Shown here: positions 22,935-34,980 of the stretch, one piece after another
Layout: every line of letters starts with the position of its first letter
How positions within the stretch are numbered: the first letter of the stretch is position 1
Assembly (NCBI RefSeq): GCF_032118995.1
Contig: NC_092659.1
Location: 16,796,177-16,860,176, forward strand
Direction of reading: 5' to 3'
Source of the DNA: Asterias amurensis
Lineage: Eukaryota; Echinodermata; Asteroidea; Forcipulatida; Asteriidae
Length of the DNA stretch: 64,000 nucleotides
Made by a program: the position numbers and the translations under genes
Notes under the pieces: model-generated
Told to the model about the DNA's origin: nothing
The model's input: only the letters and a program-made list of their open reading frames with translations
The model's database searches: none

Positions 22935-23320
22935 TTTAAAGGCAGTGAACACTATTGGTAATTACTCGAAATATTTATTAGCATAAAACCTTTCTTCGTA
23001 ACGAGTAATAGGGAGAGGTTGATAGTATAAAACATTATGAGAAACGGCTCCCTCTGAAGTAACGTAGTTTTCTAGAAAGAAGTAATTTTCCACAAATTTG
23101 ATTTTGAGACCTCAGATTTAGAATTTGAGATCTCGAAATCACGCATCTGAAAGCACCCAACTTGTGTGACAAGGGTGTTCTTTCTTTCATTAATATCTCG
23201 CAACTTCGACAACTGATTGAGCTCAAATTTTCACAGGTTTGTTATTTTACGCATATGTTGAGATACACCAACTGTGAAGACTAGTCTTTGACAATTACCA
23301 ATAGTGTCCAGAGTGTTTAA
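22935..23320 (-). mobile_element. MITE family A, full-length reverse copy A5
   Basis: TTAA + 'aggcagtgaacactattgg' on the left and 'ccaatagtgtccagagtgt' + TTAA on the right. Interior includes 'gagacctcagatttagaatt' and 'gagatctcgaaatc'. Confidence 0.85.
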
Positions 23321-24719
23321 ATACATTTGGTGTTAGGATAAAAACAATATTCTTTATCCAGATGCAAAACTAACAATTACATAAAGTACACTGTAAATAT
23401 ATTGTAAGTAAACAATTTGAACACCCATTTTTTAAATTTCCAGTCAAATTTGGACACCCTTTCACCAAATCCTGGCTTAAAACCGTGGGAGTAAAAGTAC
23501 AACTGGTATTGCCCCCTTAAAAATAACCTGACATCCATCCCAAGACCGCTTCTTGCAGACAGAGGGGATGATTATTAGATTTCCTGTGTTAGTAGACTGA
23601 GTGTGATGAGAATGCCTTCTCATTGTGTCCGTGCGTGGTGATGCATCGCTCCGCGTGTAAAATTTAAGACAATGCTGAAATGAGCTAACTGAGGTAGTGT
23701 GTATAGTGACACTGCGAGTGTCATGCTCTTATACATGTGGCGGGTATGACCTACATTACAAATACACTGTATGCAGCATAATACATGTACCGGTACATAG
23801 GCCTATCACTGTATGGATCAAGCGATTAAAGACAATGCACTGTTCTAGCACAGTCATAAGAAAGGTGCCATCACTGCCATTATGCATTCTAATAGATTCT
23901 GAACTTAAAAGTTTCCACTCTATGAGCTTTAGATCTAACCAGGGCCCAATTTCATGTCTCTGCTTACCGCCGAATTTCAGCGCTAGCCTTGTAAGCGTAG
24001 AATGCCTACATCATGTAGTAACATGGAGTACGCATGCGCAAAAGCTAAAATTCGCCGCGAACCCAGGAATACACTTGCCGTAAGCACAGAGTTCCAGGCT
24101 GCTTCCGTAAGCGCCAATTCTGTGCTTACTTAAGTAATATGCATGGAACTTCTTCTATGAGAGGGCAAGGCCATTTTCATTTTGCAAAGGTAAGTTCCTT
24201 TGGAAAATCTGTCATGAGACCAATCAAAAATTGCATACAAATAAACAAACAAACAAACCGTATACCATAAATAAAATCAAGTCTGTGCAAAATGCAACAC
24301 TCAATCGAACAATGATTATCGCAATTAAGCAGGGCTAACTAGTCTGTCAAATGCAACAACAAACTATGACGTCATATCTTACATAATACTACTAGGACTA
24401 TAAATTTACAATACAATCGAAATTCTGTCATGAACAAAGAAGATAACTTTTGGGAGAGGTCAGGAATGGGATACAAATTTTTCCTCCAAACATCTTAACA
24501 AGTGAAGGGTGACTTGGTGTTGAAAAAGTCACCAGTCACAGTGACCCAATGGGTCTTTTTCATGAAATATGCTAATTACATTCACGCATGCTGACAGACC
24601 CTGTTGTGTTGGATGGCAAACGCCATAGAGTTGTGCGCTAAGCAGACGCAAAATCGCGTCTGCGTCACAAACCCATTATCCGTGTACAAAACAGCACAAT
24701 GTTCCCTCATTAATAATAA
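23321..24719. other. Spacer / probable CAB39 5' intron with H-family repeat
   Basis: 23,943-24,125 holds a copy of the 'ctctgcttaccgccgaattt' element, followed by 'gagagggcaaggccattttc' at 24,160. Nothing else gene-like. Confidence 0.5.
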
Positions 24720-24785
24720 ATAATAATAATAATAATAAGACTTGTAATGCGCACATATCCACCCTGCTGGGTGTTCAAGGCGCAG
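24720..24785. repeat. (TAA)n microsatellite with transposon-tail-like flank
   Basis: 'taataataataataataaga' followed by 'cttgtaatgcgcacatatcc' and 'accctgctgggtgttcaagg'. Such simple-repeat tails are common at LINE or SINE 3' ends; the family is not identified. Confidence 0.55.
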
Positions 24786-25544
24786 AAATTGTTGCCATCC
24801 AAAGTGTACTGTTAGTGTTAAGTGTTAGTGTGCAATTTACATATATCATGAAAAGGGTCCATTGCATTTGTAACTCACTTGACTTGTGTCTGTTTTTATA
24901 AGAAATAGCAGTGGTTTTTGACATTTTGAATTTAAATACAATCCAATATGTGATAAGATTATTATTATCATAAATAATCTCCATTTAATGACCTATGCAC
25001 AATGAATGTAAACAAAATAACAGTGAATTTATTGTTGGACTCGGCCTCCTGCCGGCCCTCCCCCACACCATGCCCCCCCCCCACTTCAAAATCAAAATGG
25101 GCTCTGACCCTGCTGGGGCCCCCTGCCTTGGTTGGCTGGGGGTAAAAAGTTGGAGGGCAGACATGAAAAAATCATGCTTGGCATACGTGCGGGTATAATG
25201 TCATGGCTCTGCTTACACCGCAGGATTATGTGCTTACCAATTCCTGTGTAATATTCAATTAAGTGGTAAGCAAAAAATTCCGCGGTAAGCAGTCGTACTC
25301 ATACGCCTGTGTACATATGCACGACATGCATTCGATCCCCTTCCCTGCTGCCTGGCCTGCTGAAAGAAAATTAATCTGCAATCACGATAATTTTAAACCG
25401 ATGAAAAGCTTATTTAGCCAAACACTTCAGTTTAAACCCGAGAAACAGTTTCCTCGGAACACACTTGTACAAATTAATTTAAAAAACTGTGACCCCTATT
25501 GACGATTAACCCAATAAAATGTGAAATTTCGGCCATACTTTACC

Positions 25545-25700
25545 TCGTCCAGTCCACACAATCCACCATCAATCAGGCAAAATGGTCCCGAACCCACACA
25601 CACATTTACTGCACACCTAATGTTATGACGTCACTACTTTTGCAGTCGTGTTCTTGACCCGGAAATGTCAAATAAAATAATTTTCCCTCCCAATTTTAAA
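25545..25700 (-). promoter_or_regulatory. Candidate CAB39 first exon / shared promoter region
   Basis: A perfect CRE palindrome TGACGTCA lies at 25,626-25,633 and an ETS-type CCGGAA at 25,659-25,664. On the minus strand a possible donor, 'gacgag|gtaaag', occurs near 25,545, so 25,545-25,640 could be the non-coding first exon of CAB39. The FMO start codon is about 350 bp away on the other strand. Motifs are seen; their function is inferred. Confidence 0.35.
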
Positions 25701-25979
25701 ATTAATATCTAAACGCAGTACTCCCAAACTTCAAATTCACCCTATATTTGTCAAAACAGATTAATTAAGGGAGGAATTTGAAACACTCCTTAATGCTATT
25801 GCATATTCATAAGTTTATTTATAGATCAGTATCAGTAGTTCGTTGGTCTATTTACAAGATGAGGTCAAAGGTTAATTGACACATGATCATTATCAACGAT
25901 GATGATAACATCGAAATGCGAGTCGCAGAAGGTTCGCTCATTTTAACCACATTTTGCTATGTGAACACCGCGAAGTGGA

Positions 25980-28900
25980 ATGGATTTGAAACATCAAGCA
26001 GATGTATGTGTTATTGGAGCAGGAATTTCAGGCCTTGCTACAGCGAAGTGTCTTCAGGATGCCGGGTTGAGTGTGATTGTCTTGGAGCAGAGTGACAGGG
26101 TCGGTGGGCTCTGGGCGTTCAGGGAACGGGGGTACGGTGTGATGAGATTCACGCACATGTGAGTATTTCGTGCATTCACAGCTAATTTTTCTTGGCGGGT
26201 TGGACGAACATGATGAACGGTTTTTCTACTAGAACTTCGGTAACAGGTTCTTTTTCTACCGGCAATATTTTGTTGTTGTATTAGGCCTACAACTAACAAA
26301 AGCATAAAAATAAAATCAAAACATAACATTTATTTTATAATAATAATTATCACATCACATGACATTGACTGACTGACATTGACAATAATATGTTTTACTT
26401 TTTTACTTTTTTTTTTTTTTTTTTTGGGGGGGGGGGTGTCTATTCTTTGATTTGGATAACTTTCCGTGTGGCGCCACCACCTTTTCACTCATTTTTACAA
26501 AAAGGGATATCTCATTGAGGTAAATTAGATACTATATTGGATCATATTGGATCCACTATATTATTTCATATCGAACGAAAAAGTGGTGGCGCCATACGGA
26601 AACGTTTCCTTTGATTTTTTGAATTATTATCTAAAATTAATAAATTATTAAAACAAAATGAGCAGCTCAGTCACTTATCATGCAATACTTACTAATTAGA
26701 TATAAATAATTTGTTTGTGTAATGTTAATTGTTGTACAATTATTCAACTTTTTACTTATTGTTCCCACAGGGTTGTGATCTCTACTCCTAGAACTATGAG
26801 GTTTCTTCCGCTATCGTCTCCAAGAACCAAAAGATAGTAGAACGAACCTCATAGTTCTCGGAGTATGATCCACGGACCTTTATCACCAATCGCCTGGTTG
26901 ATTTTGCTGACTGGCTTGTAGTGTTCACGTGATCACACTGTAATACATGTAATGTTATACATTTATGCAAATGAGTGGGCCTCGTGTAAGAGTACACGGA
27001 GGGAGGGTGGAAAACCGAGGAACAGAATAAAGACACATGTTGATGCACATAAGATTGAATTCGTCTATAGTATTGGTTTAATCCGTTTGTCAAGTAAGAC
27101 TCTACATGGCTGGAAAATGGTAAGGAAAAAGGGGCATTGTATGTATGCCACGCCACCTTTTCCTTCCCACGTGCCTTTCAGCATTTCGGCAAAATCCAAC
27201 CAGGCAGTCATCAGTTATTATTATTGTATGTATGCTACGCCCTCTTTTCCTTCCCACGTGCCTTTTGGCAAAATCAACCAGGCAGTAATCAGTTATTATT
27301 ATTGGATGTATGCCACGCCCCCTTTTCCTTCCCACGTGCCTTTTGGCAAAATCAACCAGGCAGTAATCAGTTATTATTATTGTATGTATGCCACGCCCTC
27401 TTTTCCTTCCCACGTGCCTTTTGGCAAAAGCCAACCAGGCAGTAATCACGATAAGGTCTTGAATGCCTCATTGCGATTCTTGCCTGGTTGATGGAGATAG
27501 ACATAGAATACCCCTTCAACTAACAATGACCTTTTATTTCATTTTTTCCCCCGCTGTTTTTTTCTTCTTTTCTTAAGCAATGTTTCCAAATACAACTATT
27601 GTTTCTCGGACTATCCCTTCCCGGATGATGTACCCGACTTTCCACATCATTCTCAAATGGCAAAGTACGTCAACGATTACACAACACACTTTGGTCTCGA
27701 CAAAATCATCAGGTTCCAAATGAGGGTGATACTGCTAAGCAAAAGTGGTAAGAAGTGCTTGCTGGTGTGTCCTGGCTGAGCGGTCACGACACTTCAAGAC
27801 ACTGTTTATCTTAAAGATGCTATGTGAGATTTTTGGCCGATTTGACCCCAGAATTTTGATTTAAAATTCAACAGGTATTTTGATGGGGGTCGAGAAAGTT
27901 ACAAGCTTTCATTTGAGCCATTGCTCGAAAAAGTCCGCCAATTATTAGTAGCAGTGAAATAAAGTGCTCAAAATTAATTTTCAAATAATAAACCACAAGG
28001 GAAACTGACTGGGTACATTTTTAAATGATTTAGGATTGAACAAAGAAAAATTGACTAGAGCAGGATTTGAACCAACGACCTCCGGTTTAACGTGCCGGCG
28101 CTCTACCAACTGAGCTATCTAGCCCTATGTTGGTGGTCTCCCAATTTTGTCAATATCTTTGTTCGGGGGTGCCTGTCAGAAGCCATTAAACCGCAAACTG
28201 CCGTGTAGCCAGGAATCACACCCGGGTAACGATACAACCTGGGAAGCGGCAGACAGGGGATCACCTTAAGGGGATGCGACTTTTTATATCAGATATCAAA
28301 TAATAAACCACAAGGGAAACTGACTGGGTAAATTTTTAAATGATTTAGGATTGAACAAAGAAAAATTGACTAGAGCGGGATTTGAACCAACGGCCTCCGG
28401 TTTAACGTGCCGGCGCTCTACCAACTGAGCTATCTAGCCCTATGTTGGTGGTCTCCCAATTTTGTCAATATCTTTGTTCGGGGGTGCCTGTCAGAAGCCA
28501 TTAAACCGCAGGGAGACCACCAACATAGGGCTAGATAGCTCAGTTGGTAGAGCGCCGGCACGTTAAACCGGAGGTCGTTGGTTCAAATCCCGCTCTAGTC
28601 AATTTTTCTTTGTTCAATCCTAAATCAAAATTAATTTTGTCGGGATCCCGACAATATATCACGTGACCAATTCTTATGTGTTTTATAAGAAACATTTTAA
28701 ATTTTTGTCATGGTTCCTGACCATTAAAAGTAAAAGTCAAAAGTGTTTTGGTTAGAGCGGGTGATACTCTTTGAAATACCATTCACTCAAAAAAAATAAA
28801 TTTTTTAGGGTTTGGGGCCAAAATTCTGATATAGCATCTTTAACCCAGGTGTATAAATGGGATACTGCGAGGGCTGAGAGGGTATTATTGTGTTCTTTAA

Positions 28901-31900
28901 AAAAGGACATATTTTGAATTAATTGCGAATGTAAGAAATCAACTTTTGAAAGAGTGGGTTAGAGCATCGATTTCAAGTTCTGGTGGTCAAGTCACTGGAG
29001 TGTGGGTTTGAATCCTGGTATTGACACTTGTGGCCATATGAGCAAGATGTTTTGTTACGCTTCACCCAGGGGTATAAATGGGTACCTGCGAGGGTAGAGG
29101 TTGATATTTTGTATGAAAAGGCATTTGGTGTGCCACAGAAGCGTGCGGCTGTATACTTATGTTATTTGCCCAATGACCAGGGCCCTATTGGGAAAGCGCC
29201 TCGATATGTTTATTGTTAAATGCGCTATATAAGAACTTGTTATTAATATTTTAGGTGAGGAGTGGACGATAACTGCTGCCAGAGTTGAAGAAGATAAACA
29301 CGGAGCCGAAATGATGGGCGAACAAGAAACATTCACTGCGAGGTTTGTTGCCATAGCATCTGGTCACCATGCAACTCCCAAAGTGGCGAAATTTCCTGGT
29401 CAAGAATCATTCAAAGGTTTGAGTAAAATTATGGATATTACAGTTATCAGTACAAGATAAGTACAGCTGACAAAATAGTCACAGACAATATTCATATCAG
29501 AGTGTGAGTTGATCGAGTTTCTCTGATTATTATGTGTTTATTGTGAAAAAATTCAAGTGAGAAGGATTTACGTGTGAATTAACAAATACTTAATACATTT
29601 GGTTCATGCATTTTTACCAGATATAATCATATTTTCATTGTACTTGGCTTCACCTCTTTGAAATAGAATAGTCAAAATTTCACCTTGCGATATTCTTGTA
29701 CGACAGTGTACTCATATGCGTCCAATGTTTGTATAATTTATGATTTTGTATCCCTTTTTTTTTTAAAGGGGACATCATTCATAGTGTTTCATACAAAGAC
29801 GCAATCACCAATGGTATTATTGGGAAACGCGTCCTAGTGGTTGGAATTGGTAACAGCGCAGTGGATGTTGCAGTCGATTTAGTGGCAACTGGCAGGTAAG
29901 AACAATATGCATAATATGAAGCGCCACCTAGAGTTTGCTCAAAAGTGGTTAACGTAGTCGTCTCTTTCCTTGTCTTTCACCTCTGGGACCCTGTTTCGAA
30001 TCCAACCTGGGGGACTTTGTGGATTGTTTTTTCCTGGAATAATCCTCTGGGGTTTTTCCTCCCCACATCTAAAACTGAAACTTCTTCACTGTCCTCTCCC
30101 CTCGTCCTGTTGCTGAACTGGCTTTCCTTTGATGAGAATTATCATAGATGTAGATGTAGATGTTGGCAGTCAGGAATCACAATGCAAGCGGATATTTAGT
30201 GAATAATATGTGTGTGTGTTTTCTAACTCTATGAGAACCCAGTGACGGTGTCCCCCTAGAGATTCTGTCCCTCCATTCTGGGACCTGTGTACAAACTTCT
30301 TCTGATAATGCTCTTTTTTTAATCATCCTCCTTCAGCACATGTTAACTTCCCATATGGGGGACAGAATCTCTAGGGACAGATTTCTCTATGACACCAGGG
30401 CCCAATTTCATGGCTCTGCTTACCGCCGAATTCTGCGCTTACAATCACAATTCCCGCTTACTTGCAAGCGCCAAATTTTTGCGCTAGCCTTGTAAGCGTA
30501 GAATGCCTAGTAACACGGAGTACGCACGTGCAGACGCCAAAATTCGTCGCTAACCTGTGAAATAGGCTTGCCGTAAGCACAGAATTCCCTGCTTCCGTAA
30601 GCGCCGATTCTATGCTTACGGTAAGCAGAGCCATGAAATTGGGCCCTGTTTACTTGTTGTAATAGACGCGTCGACCTCGCCCTGGTATTTCTGGTACGGT
30701 TGGCTGCAGATTGCTTCACAGAATGCCCTGTGGCATTGGGGCTTGTGCATTAAAGACTTGCCTTTTACCCGTGTTGCCCTGGTTCAAAACCCGACTAGAC
30801 CCATTTGGTCTCTCCTATGCCAAAAGGGTTTTCTCTATGGCTCTTTGGTTTTCCTTATCTATAACTAAAAACCAAGCGCGTCATTTCACAACAGTAGATT
30901 CAATTGTTATTTCTTGGTTTACACAGATCCAAGGATGTTTACATCAGTACACGTTCAGGCGCTTGGGTCACATCGAACTACGTCTTTGGAGAACCTGCCG
31001 ACCTCTATGCATGTCGATCATTCCTCTGGTTGCCATGGCAAATCACAACAATTATATTTGAAAAGTTGATTTCATTGTCATTTGGAAAACCCGAAAGGTA
31101 GGTCCTTCATTTTTAATTTGTTTCAGGTAGCTCAGATTTTGCATTTAGTCACTTACGTACAAAATTAACTAGATCAACCCGCTTAAATACATCTACATGT
31201 AATACTTATAAGTAACAATTTTCCAGACCTTTCTCCCGATACATTTAGTTCACCTATCTTCTTCTTACATTCGAGAAGCGCAGCTAAGAGAATATTGCTG
31301 ATTGTAACTTTGATATAATCAGACGTGCCACAGCTGCATGAAGTCATGATAGCAGTCCAATGTTACCTCTGGCTCAGTTAAGTACCCCATTATATTACTT
31401 TGCCAGATGTGTGTTTGACGAACTTGAGTTGATTGATTTTTAAATGAAATCTGAAGGTTATAATACAATTTGCTTGACTGATTTTGAACTGTGTCATTTG
31501 AAGGATGGTGTGCCATATTGCTCTGACCATTATGCCATTTGTTATAAAGAGATAGAGTACCAACTAATTAAGCCATTTCTCCAAAGTGTAGTGACCCTGG
31601 GAGAGTCATATTCATTGGTAACCTAAACTGGGATGAGATGAAAGGAGTCGTGATATCCAAAGTTGATACAAATTAGACAGTGCAATCAGAGTAAAATATA
31701 AGATTAAACGTTTTCTCCTATTGAGCTGTGTACAAATTCGTGCCTGCTGGAAGTCCAAGCAGGGTGGCTCTTTTGTAAACATCGTCTATAAAAAAAGGTA
31801 AAATTATTTGACTTTTATTCTCCAGATACAATTTGAATCCGAAGATGCGAGCTCTTCAGACCCAACCCACCGTTAGCCCAACTCTCATCCATCACATCCA

Positions 31901-33786
31901 GAGAGGTCATATCAAGGTCAAACCAAACATCTCCAAGGTGGAGGAGAAGATGGTGTCTTTTTCCGATGGCACGTCAGCTGAGATTGATCATATCATCCTA
32001 TGCACTGGGTACCATATCAGCATGCCTTATCTTGCGGATAACGTGAGAGCTAAAGTGCTCGATGAATCAACGAACGTGATCAAGGTAACTATACAGTGCT
32101 CAAACTGGCGGAAATTATTTACCAAACCAAAGGGCTAGCAGCTCGAAATATTTATTGGGCCAGAAAATTTGTTAAAAGACCATATTAGGGTGTTATGACC
32201 GAGTAGTTTGGAGCATCAAATTCAAGTTCAGGGTCCTTTCTAAAACCCCGGCTTAGGCTCCAGCTCAGGCTGCAGGCAATGTTCGTACAATACGCGCTGC
32301 TCCAAAATAAAGGTTAAAGGTCGAGCTGCGTTCGTGGAGCCTGAGCCGGAGCTCAAGCCGAGGTTTGACGAAGGCCCCTGGTGGTCGAGTCATCGGGGTT
32401 AGGGGTCGACTGTGAGTTACAAGTCAAGTCACAAGTCAAAAGAATAGTGACTCTGACACTTATTGCTAAGAATAGTATATTGAGCTGCGTTACCTTCCTT
32501 AATAGTCTTTACTTTTGTTGATAGCTTTTCAGGAATGTCTTCAGTCCCGCCATTGGACCCTCCTTGGCCTTCATTGGCTTTGTTCAACCAGCATCAGGCG
32601 GAATCCTCAGTATGTCTGAGACGCAAGCTCGGTGGTTTGCTGAAATCTGCAGAGGTCAGGTCAAGCTACCCAGTCAAAAGGTCATGATGGCAGGCATGGA
32701 AACAGAAAGGGTAAATATACACTCAAAAAGCTCAGCTTTCGTAGGCGCCGCTTCTTTGCATGCGGTATAAAGCAAAGCCATAAAATTGTCCCTAGGTTGG
32801 ATTCTGGCATAGTTTAGCTATCTTTCAAAACAATGTGGATAATACTGAATGGTCAGACAGCAGAGAAATCTTTCACAAAGTTCTCCATTTTTGTACATGA
32901 CTCAGGAAGAGGTTCGTAAGCGCTACACTGCATCAGCCCGTCACACAATCCAGCGAGATCCAATCACCTACAACGATGACATCGCTGAAATGTTTGGGGC
33001 CAAGCCTCAACTGTGGAAACACCCAAAGCTCATGTGGAGGTAATCAAACCTTATTGTTATGTGAATAGCACTGCAAACTAATGACGTCACTCTTACTATA
33101 AAAATACTCGGCTGTCAGACAAATATCGGTGCTATCACACAACCTTGTGGTCCTACTAGTGCTGTGCTGAAAATTCCTATTATAAAGAGTTCTTCCAGTT
33201 CACAAAAAAAAGAGAAAGATTATGTAACAGCCGGCATGATGGTGGGTTTAAGGGCTCATCACGGAGAAGTTTCAGTAAGCAAAGATGACAAAACCAGTTT
33301 TGGTAAATCAATCGTTTAATATCTTTCCCGCCAATGTCATCCACACTGTGGCTGGCTTTGAAGGAAAGCATTTCCATCCAGACTGGCTGTAATGCTGTTG
33401 AAGGGGGGGGGGTCTAAAGTTTGGCTATTGGAAATTGGGGTGAAGGTAGTACATGTAGTTGTTGTTCAAATGTTTACATAATCATTCCACGGTCTCTACA
33501 TAACAAAAGCCATTCATTTTTCTATCAGTGCAGGCTAAAAAGTGTAGTGCACGGGTCTGTCAAGTTGATCACATTTTACCAATGATGTAATCTTCCTTAC
33601 AGATTACTCGTCGGCAGTTGTGGAGCAGCACAGTGGCGATTGAATGGACCCGGTAAATGGGACAGGGCACCAGACGTTGTAAGGAGCGTTCCTGTAACAG
33701 GTTTAATGCATTACGGGGCTCTGACTATTTTAGGTCTTTTTCTGTGCATTGTTGCTTGTTTTCTTTATCTCATTCTCAGACTTTAA
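25980..33786 (+). CDS. Flavin-containing monooxygenase, nine exons, 523 aa
   Basis: Exons: 25,980-26,158, 27,578-27,747, 29,255-29,416, 29,769-29,895, 30,927-31,097, 31,826-32,084, 32,525-32,710, 32,906-33,039 and 33,603-33,786. All introns are GT-AG and the phases agree, giving 523 aa; vertebrate FMOs are about 530-560. Motifs: FAD-binding GAGISG at residues 13-18, followed by an acidic strand end (VLEQSD); the FMO signature FxGxxxHxxxY as [11 protein letters not shown] at 169-179, built across the exon 3/4 junction; NADP-binding GIGNSA at 196-201; CTGYH near 330; and a C-terminal hydrophobic anchor ([19 protein letters not shown]) in the last exon. Family members use NADPH and O2 to oxygenate soft nucleophiles (N or S) on the ER membrane. 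Which paralogue this is cannot be said. All domains look intact. A poly(A) hexamer is at 34,467. Confidence 0.95.
26405..26437. repeat. Poly-T / poly-G tract
   Basis: About 22 T followed by about 10 G in FMO intron 1. Confidence 0.8.
26453..26613. mobile_element. MITE family E ('ggcgccaccac' ends), copy E1
   Basis: Left 'ataactttccgtgtggcgcc' with 'accacctttt', right 'aaaagtggtggcgccatacg' with 'gaaacg': inverted ends of ~32 bp. Short AT-rich core. A second copy lies at 47,868-47,997. FMO intron 1. Confidence 0.8.
26771..26890. repeat. Hairpin-forming inverted repeat in FMO intron 1
   Basis: 'atctctactcctagaactat' with 'gaggtttc' on the left pairs with 'gaacctcatagttctcggag' with 'tatgat' on the right, loop about 40 bp. 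Confidence 0.7.
27137..27450. repeat. Minisatellite, ~76-bp unit, four copies
   Basis: Four near-identical units 'tatgtatgccacgcc', 'cttttccttcccacgtgcct', 'ttggcaaaatcaaccaggca', 'gtaatcagttattattat'. Units are open in several frames, which creates repetitive ORFs on both strands (26,952-27,491 and reverse); these are not genes. The reverse of 'caaccaggca' also occurs just upstream (26,893) and downstream (27,482). Confidence 0.9.
27984..28640. mobile_element. Three tRNA-derived SINE copies, two antisense and one sense
   Basis: Antisense heads end near 28,127 and 28,440; each is preceded by the same tail ('aaaccacaagggaaactgac' / 'tgggta'). The two antisense units are a tandem duplication of about 310 bp. 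A sense head follows at 28,526-28,600, making a long inverted repeat with the second copy ('gggagaccaccaacataggg' at the junction). Each head has the A box 'tagctcagttggtagagc' and B box 'ggttcaaatcc'. The anticodon loop would read GTT (Asn) but lacks T33 and the acceptor stem is broken, so these are not tRNA genes. FMO intron 2. Confidence 0.75.
28840..29250 (+). mobile_element. tRNA-derived SINE copies, class II head
   Basis: 28,965-29,250: 'gggttagagcatcgatttca', 'gtgtgggtttgaatcctggt', 'cacccaggggtataaatggg', 'tacctgcgagggtagaggtt', ending 'aaatgcgctatataagaact'. A piece of the same body precedes it at 28,848. The copy ends about five bases before the polypyrimidine/acceptor of FMO exon 3. 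Confidence 0.7.
30235..30400. mobile_element. Inverted-repeat element, 'gagattctgtccc' ends
   Basis: 'gtgtccccctagagattctg' at 30,249 faces 'gggggacagaatctctaggg' at 30,357. A diverged relative is at 42,625-42,790, sharing 'gtacaaacttcttctga' and 'aatcatcctcct' inside. FMO intron 4. Confidence 0.65.
30402..30647. mobile_element. 'Tggctctgcttacc' inverted-repeat element, best copy
   Basis: Perfect ~27-bp ends: 'gggcccaatttcatggctct' with 'gcttacc', and the inverse 'ggtaagcagagccatgaaat' with 'tgggccc'. Inside, 'gcgccaaatttttgcgctag' and related words echo the arms. FMO intron 4, next to the preceding element. Confidence 0.8.
32165..32440 (+). mobile_element. SINE interrupted by a palindromic MITE
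   Basis: SINE words 'gttatgaccgagtagtttgg' and 'attcaagttc' stop at 32,229; the expected continuation 'tggtggtcgagtcatcgggg' resumes at 32,379. The intervening 32,230-32,378 is itself an inverted repeat: 'gggtcctttctaaaaccccg' / 'gcttaggctccagctcaggc' against 'gcctgagccggagctcaagc' / 'cgaggtttgacgaaggcccc'. FMO intron 6. Confidence 0.75.
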
Positions 33787-34980
33787 AGTGATATTATTCA
33801 GAAACAGACACTCTCAAATAAATTTGACACCAGTTTAGTTTAAGAGGCATAATATATTTTAATCAAACTGTTAAAGGCTTTTTGTATGACACAAAACACA
33901 AACGTTAACAGATTTAAAGGGTTTAAAGATAAGATGGTAGCTACATGTAGCTTCTGTTATAAACTATTACTTGCTAAGGTGCTGTAGTTTTTGAAAAATG
34001 AGTAAAACAATTTTCACAAAGAGCGATTTACACAAAATTCCTTAAAACATTGCTCTGTGACTTTCACTTTTTTTTTCTCCTCAAAAAGTTAATGACTAAT
34101 GAAGCTGAAACTTATACAAGTAAATTATAATCTTCATTCACAGTGAGTAGGGATTCATATCATGTCATGGCCTAAAACTTGATCTACAAAAGGTATCAAA
34201 ACCCTCAAAGCCAGGTTCATGTTTACTGCAAATGTGTGATGCTCACTGGATTAGTCTATCATTGTTTTAAATAGAACTTTTACAAAATGGAACAATATCC
34301 AAATTATTTGTGAGAAACTAGTATAATCGAAACCAAGAAAGCAAATAATTTCTTTCTACCACAGATATTTCTGATAAAAAAAAATTATATTTTACTTTAG
34401 ACTATATAAAGTACAAGGAATTTAAAAGCAAGTATTTTTGTACATTTTAATTGCCAAAACAGGGTGAATAAAGATTTCTTATTATTTTACGCAAAAACTA
34501 ATGATTGTATCACGTTTTGACCCTAGCAGAGTAATCTCAAAGGTTGACAAAAAAGAGGGACTATGCTAGCTGCATGATATGAGTCCATCACCAAGTTTTG
34601 CAGTCTAAGCAATCTTGTTATAACTAAAGTCAACTGTATTTGAATTAGTAAATTTAACAGGATAATTCAATTTACAAGATATTCACAAAAATTAGATGAA
34701 ATTTTTACTGTTAATTTACTGAAAATGCCAAAGAAAAGAAATATGTATGCAATAATATAATAATTTTAACGTCACTGTTTAAAAGTGTTTGTATAATTCG
34801 TGTTGCATGCCATTTATATTCAGATTTCTACTTTGTAATCATGTTTTGTTAATAAATTTATATATAAGTGATTATTTCCTAACAAAATTAGTTTTGACTT
34901 TTATTCCGTCAGATAAAAGCCTGGTTCTTACTTGGGTGAGGTTTGCAGTAACACCATGTGAAAATCTCTCTTTTGAGTAA
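33787..34980 (+). other. FMO 3' UTR and downstream spacer
   Basis: AATAAA at 34,467-34,472 is the first good poly(A) hexamer after the FMO stop. From about 33,870 to 34,140 lies a decayed relative of the foldback element at 44,195-44,500 ('tgacacaaaacacaaacgtt', 'gctaaggtgctgtagttttt'), so it would be part of the 3' UTR. Confidence 0.45.

Noticed and set aside
26952-27491. 179-codon repetitive ORF and its antisense partner
   Set aside because: Produced by the 76-bp minisatellite, whose unit is open in several frames on both strands; lies inside FMO intron 1.
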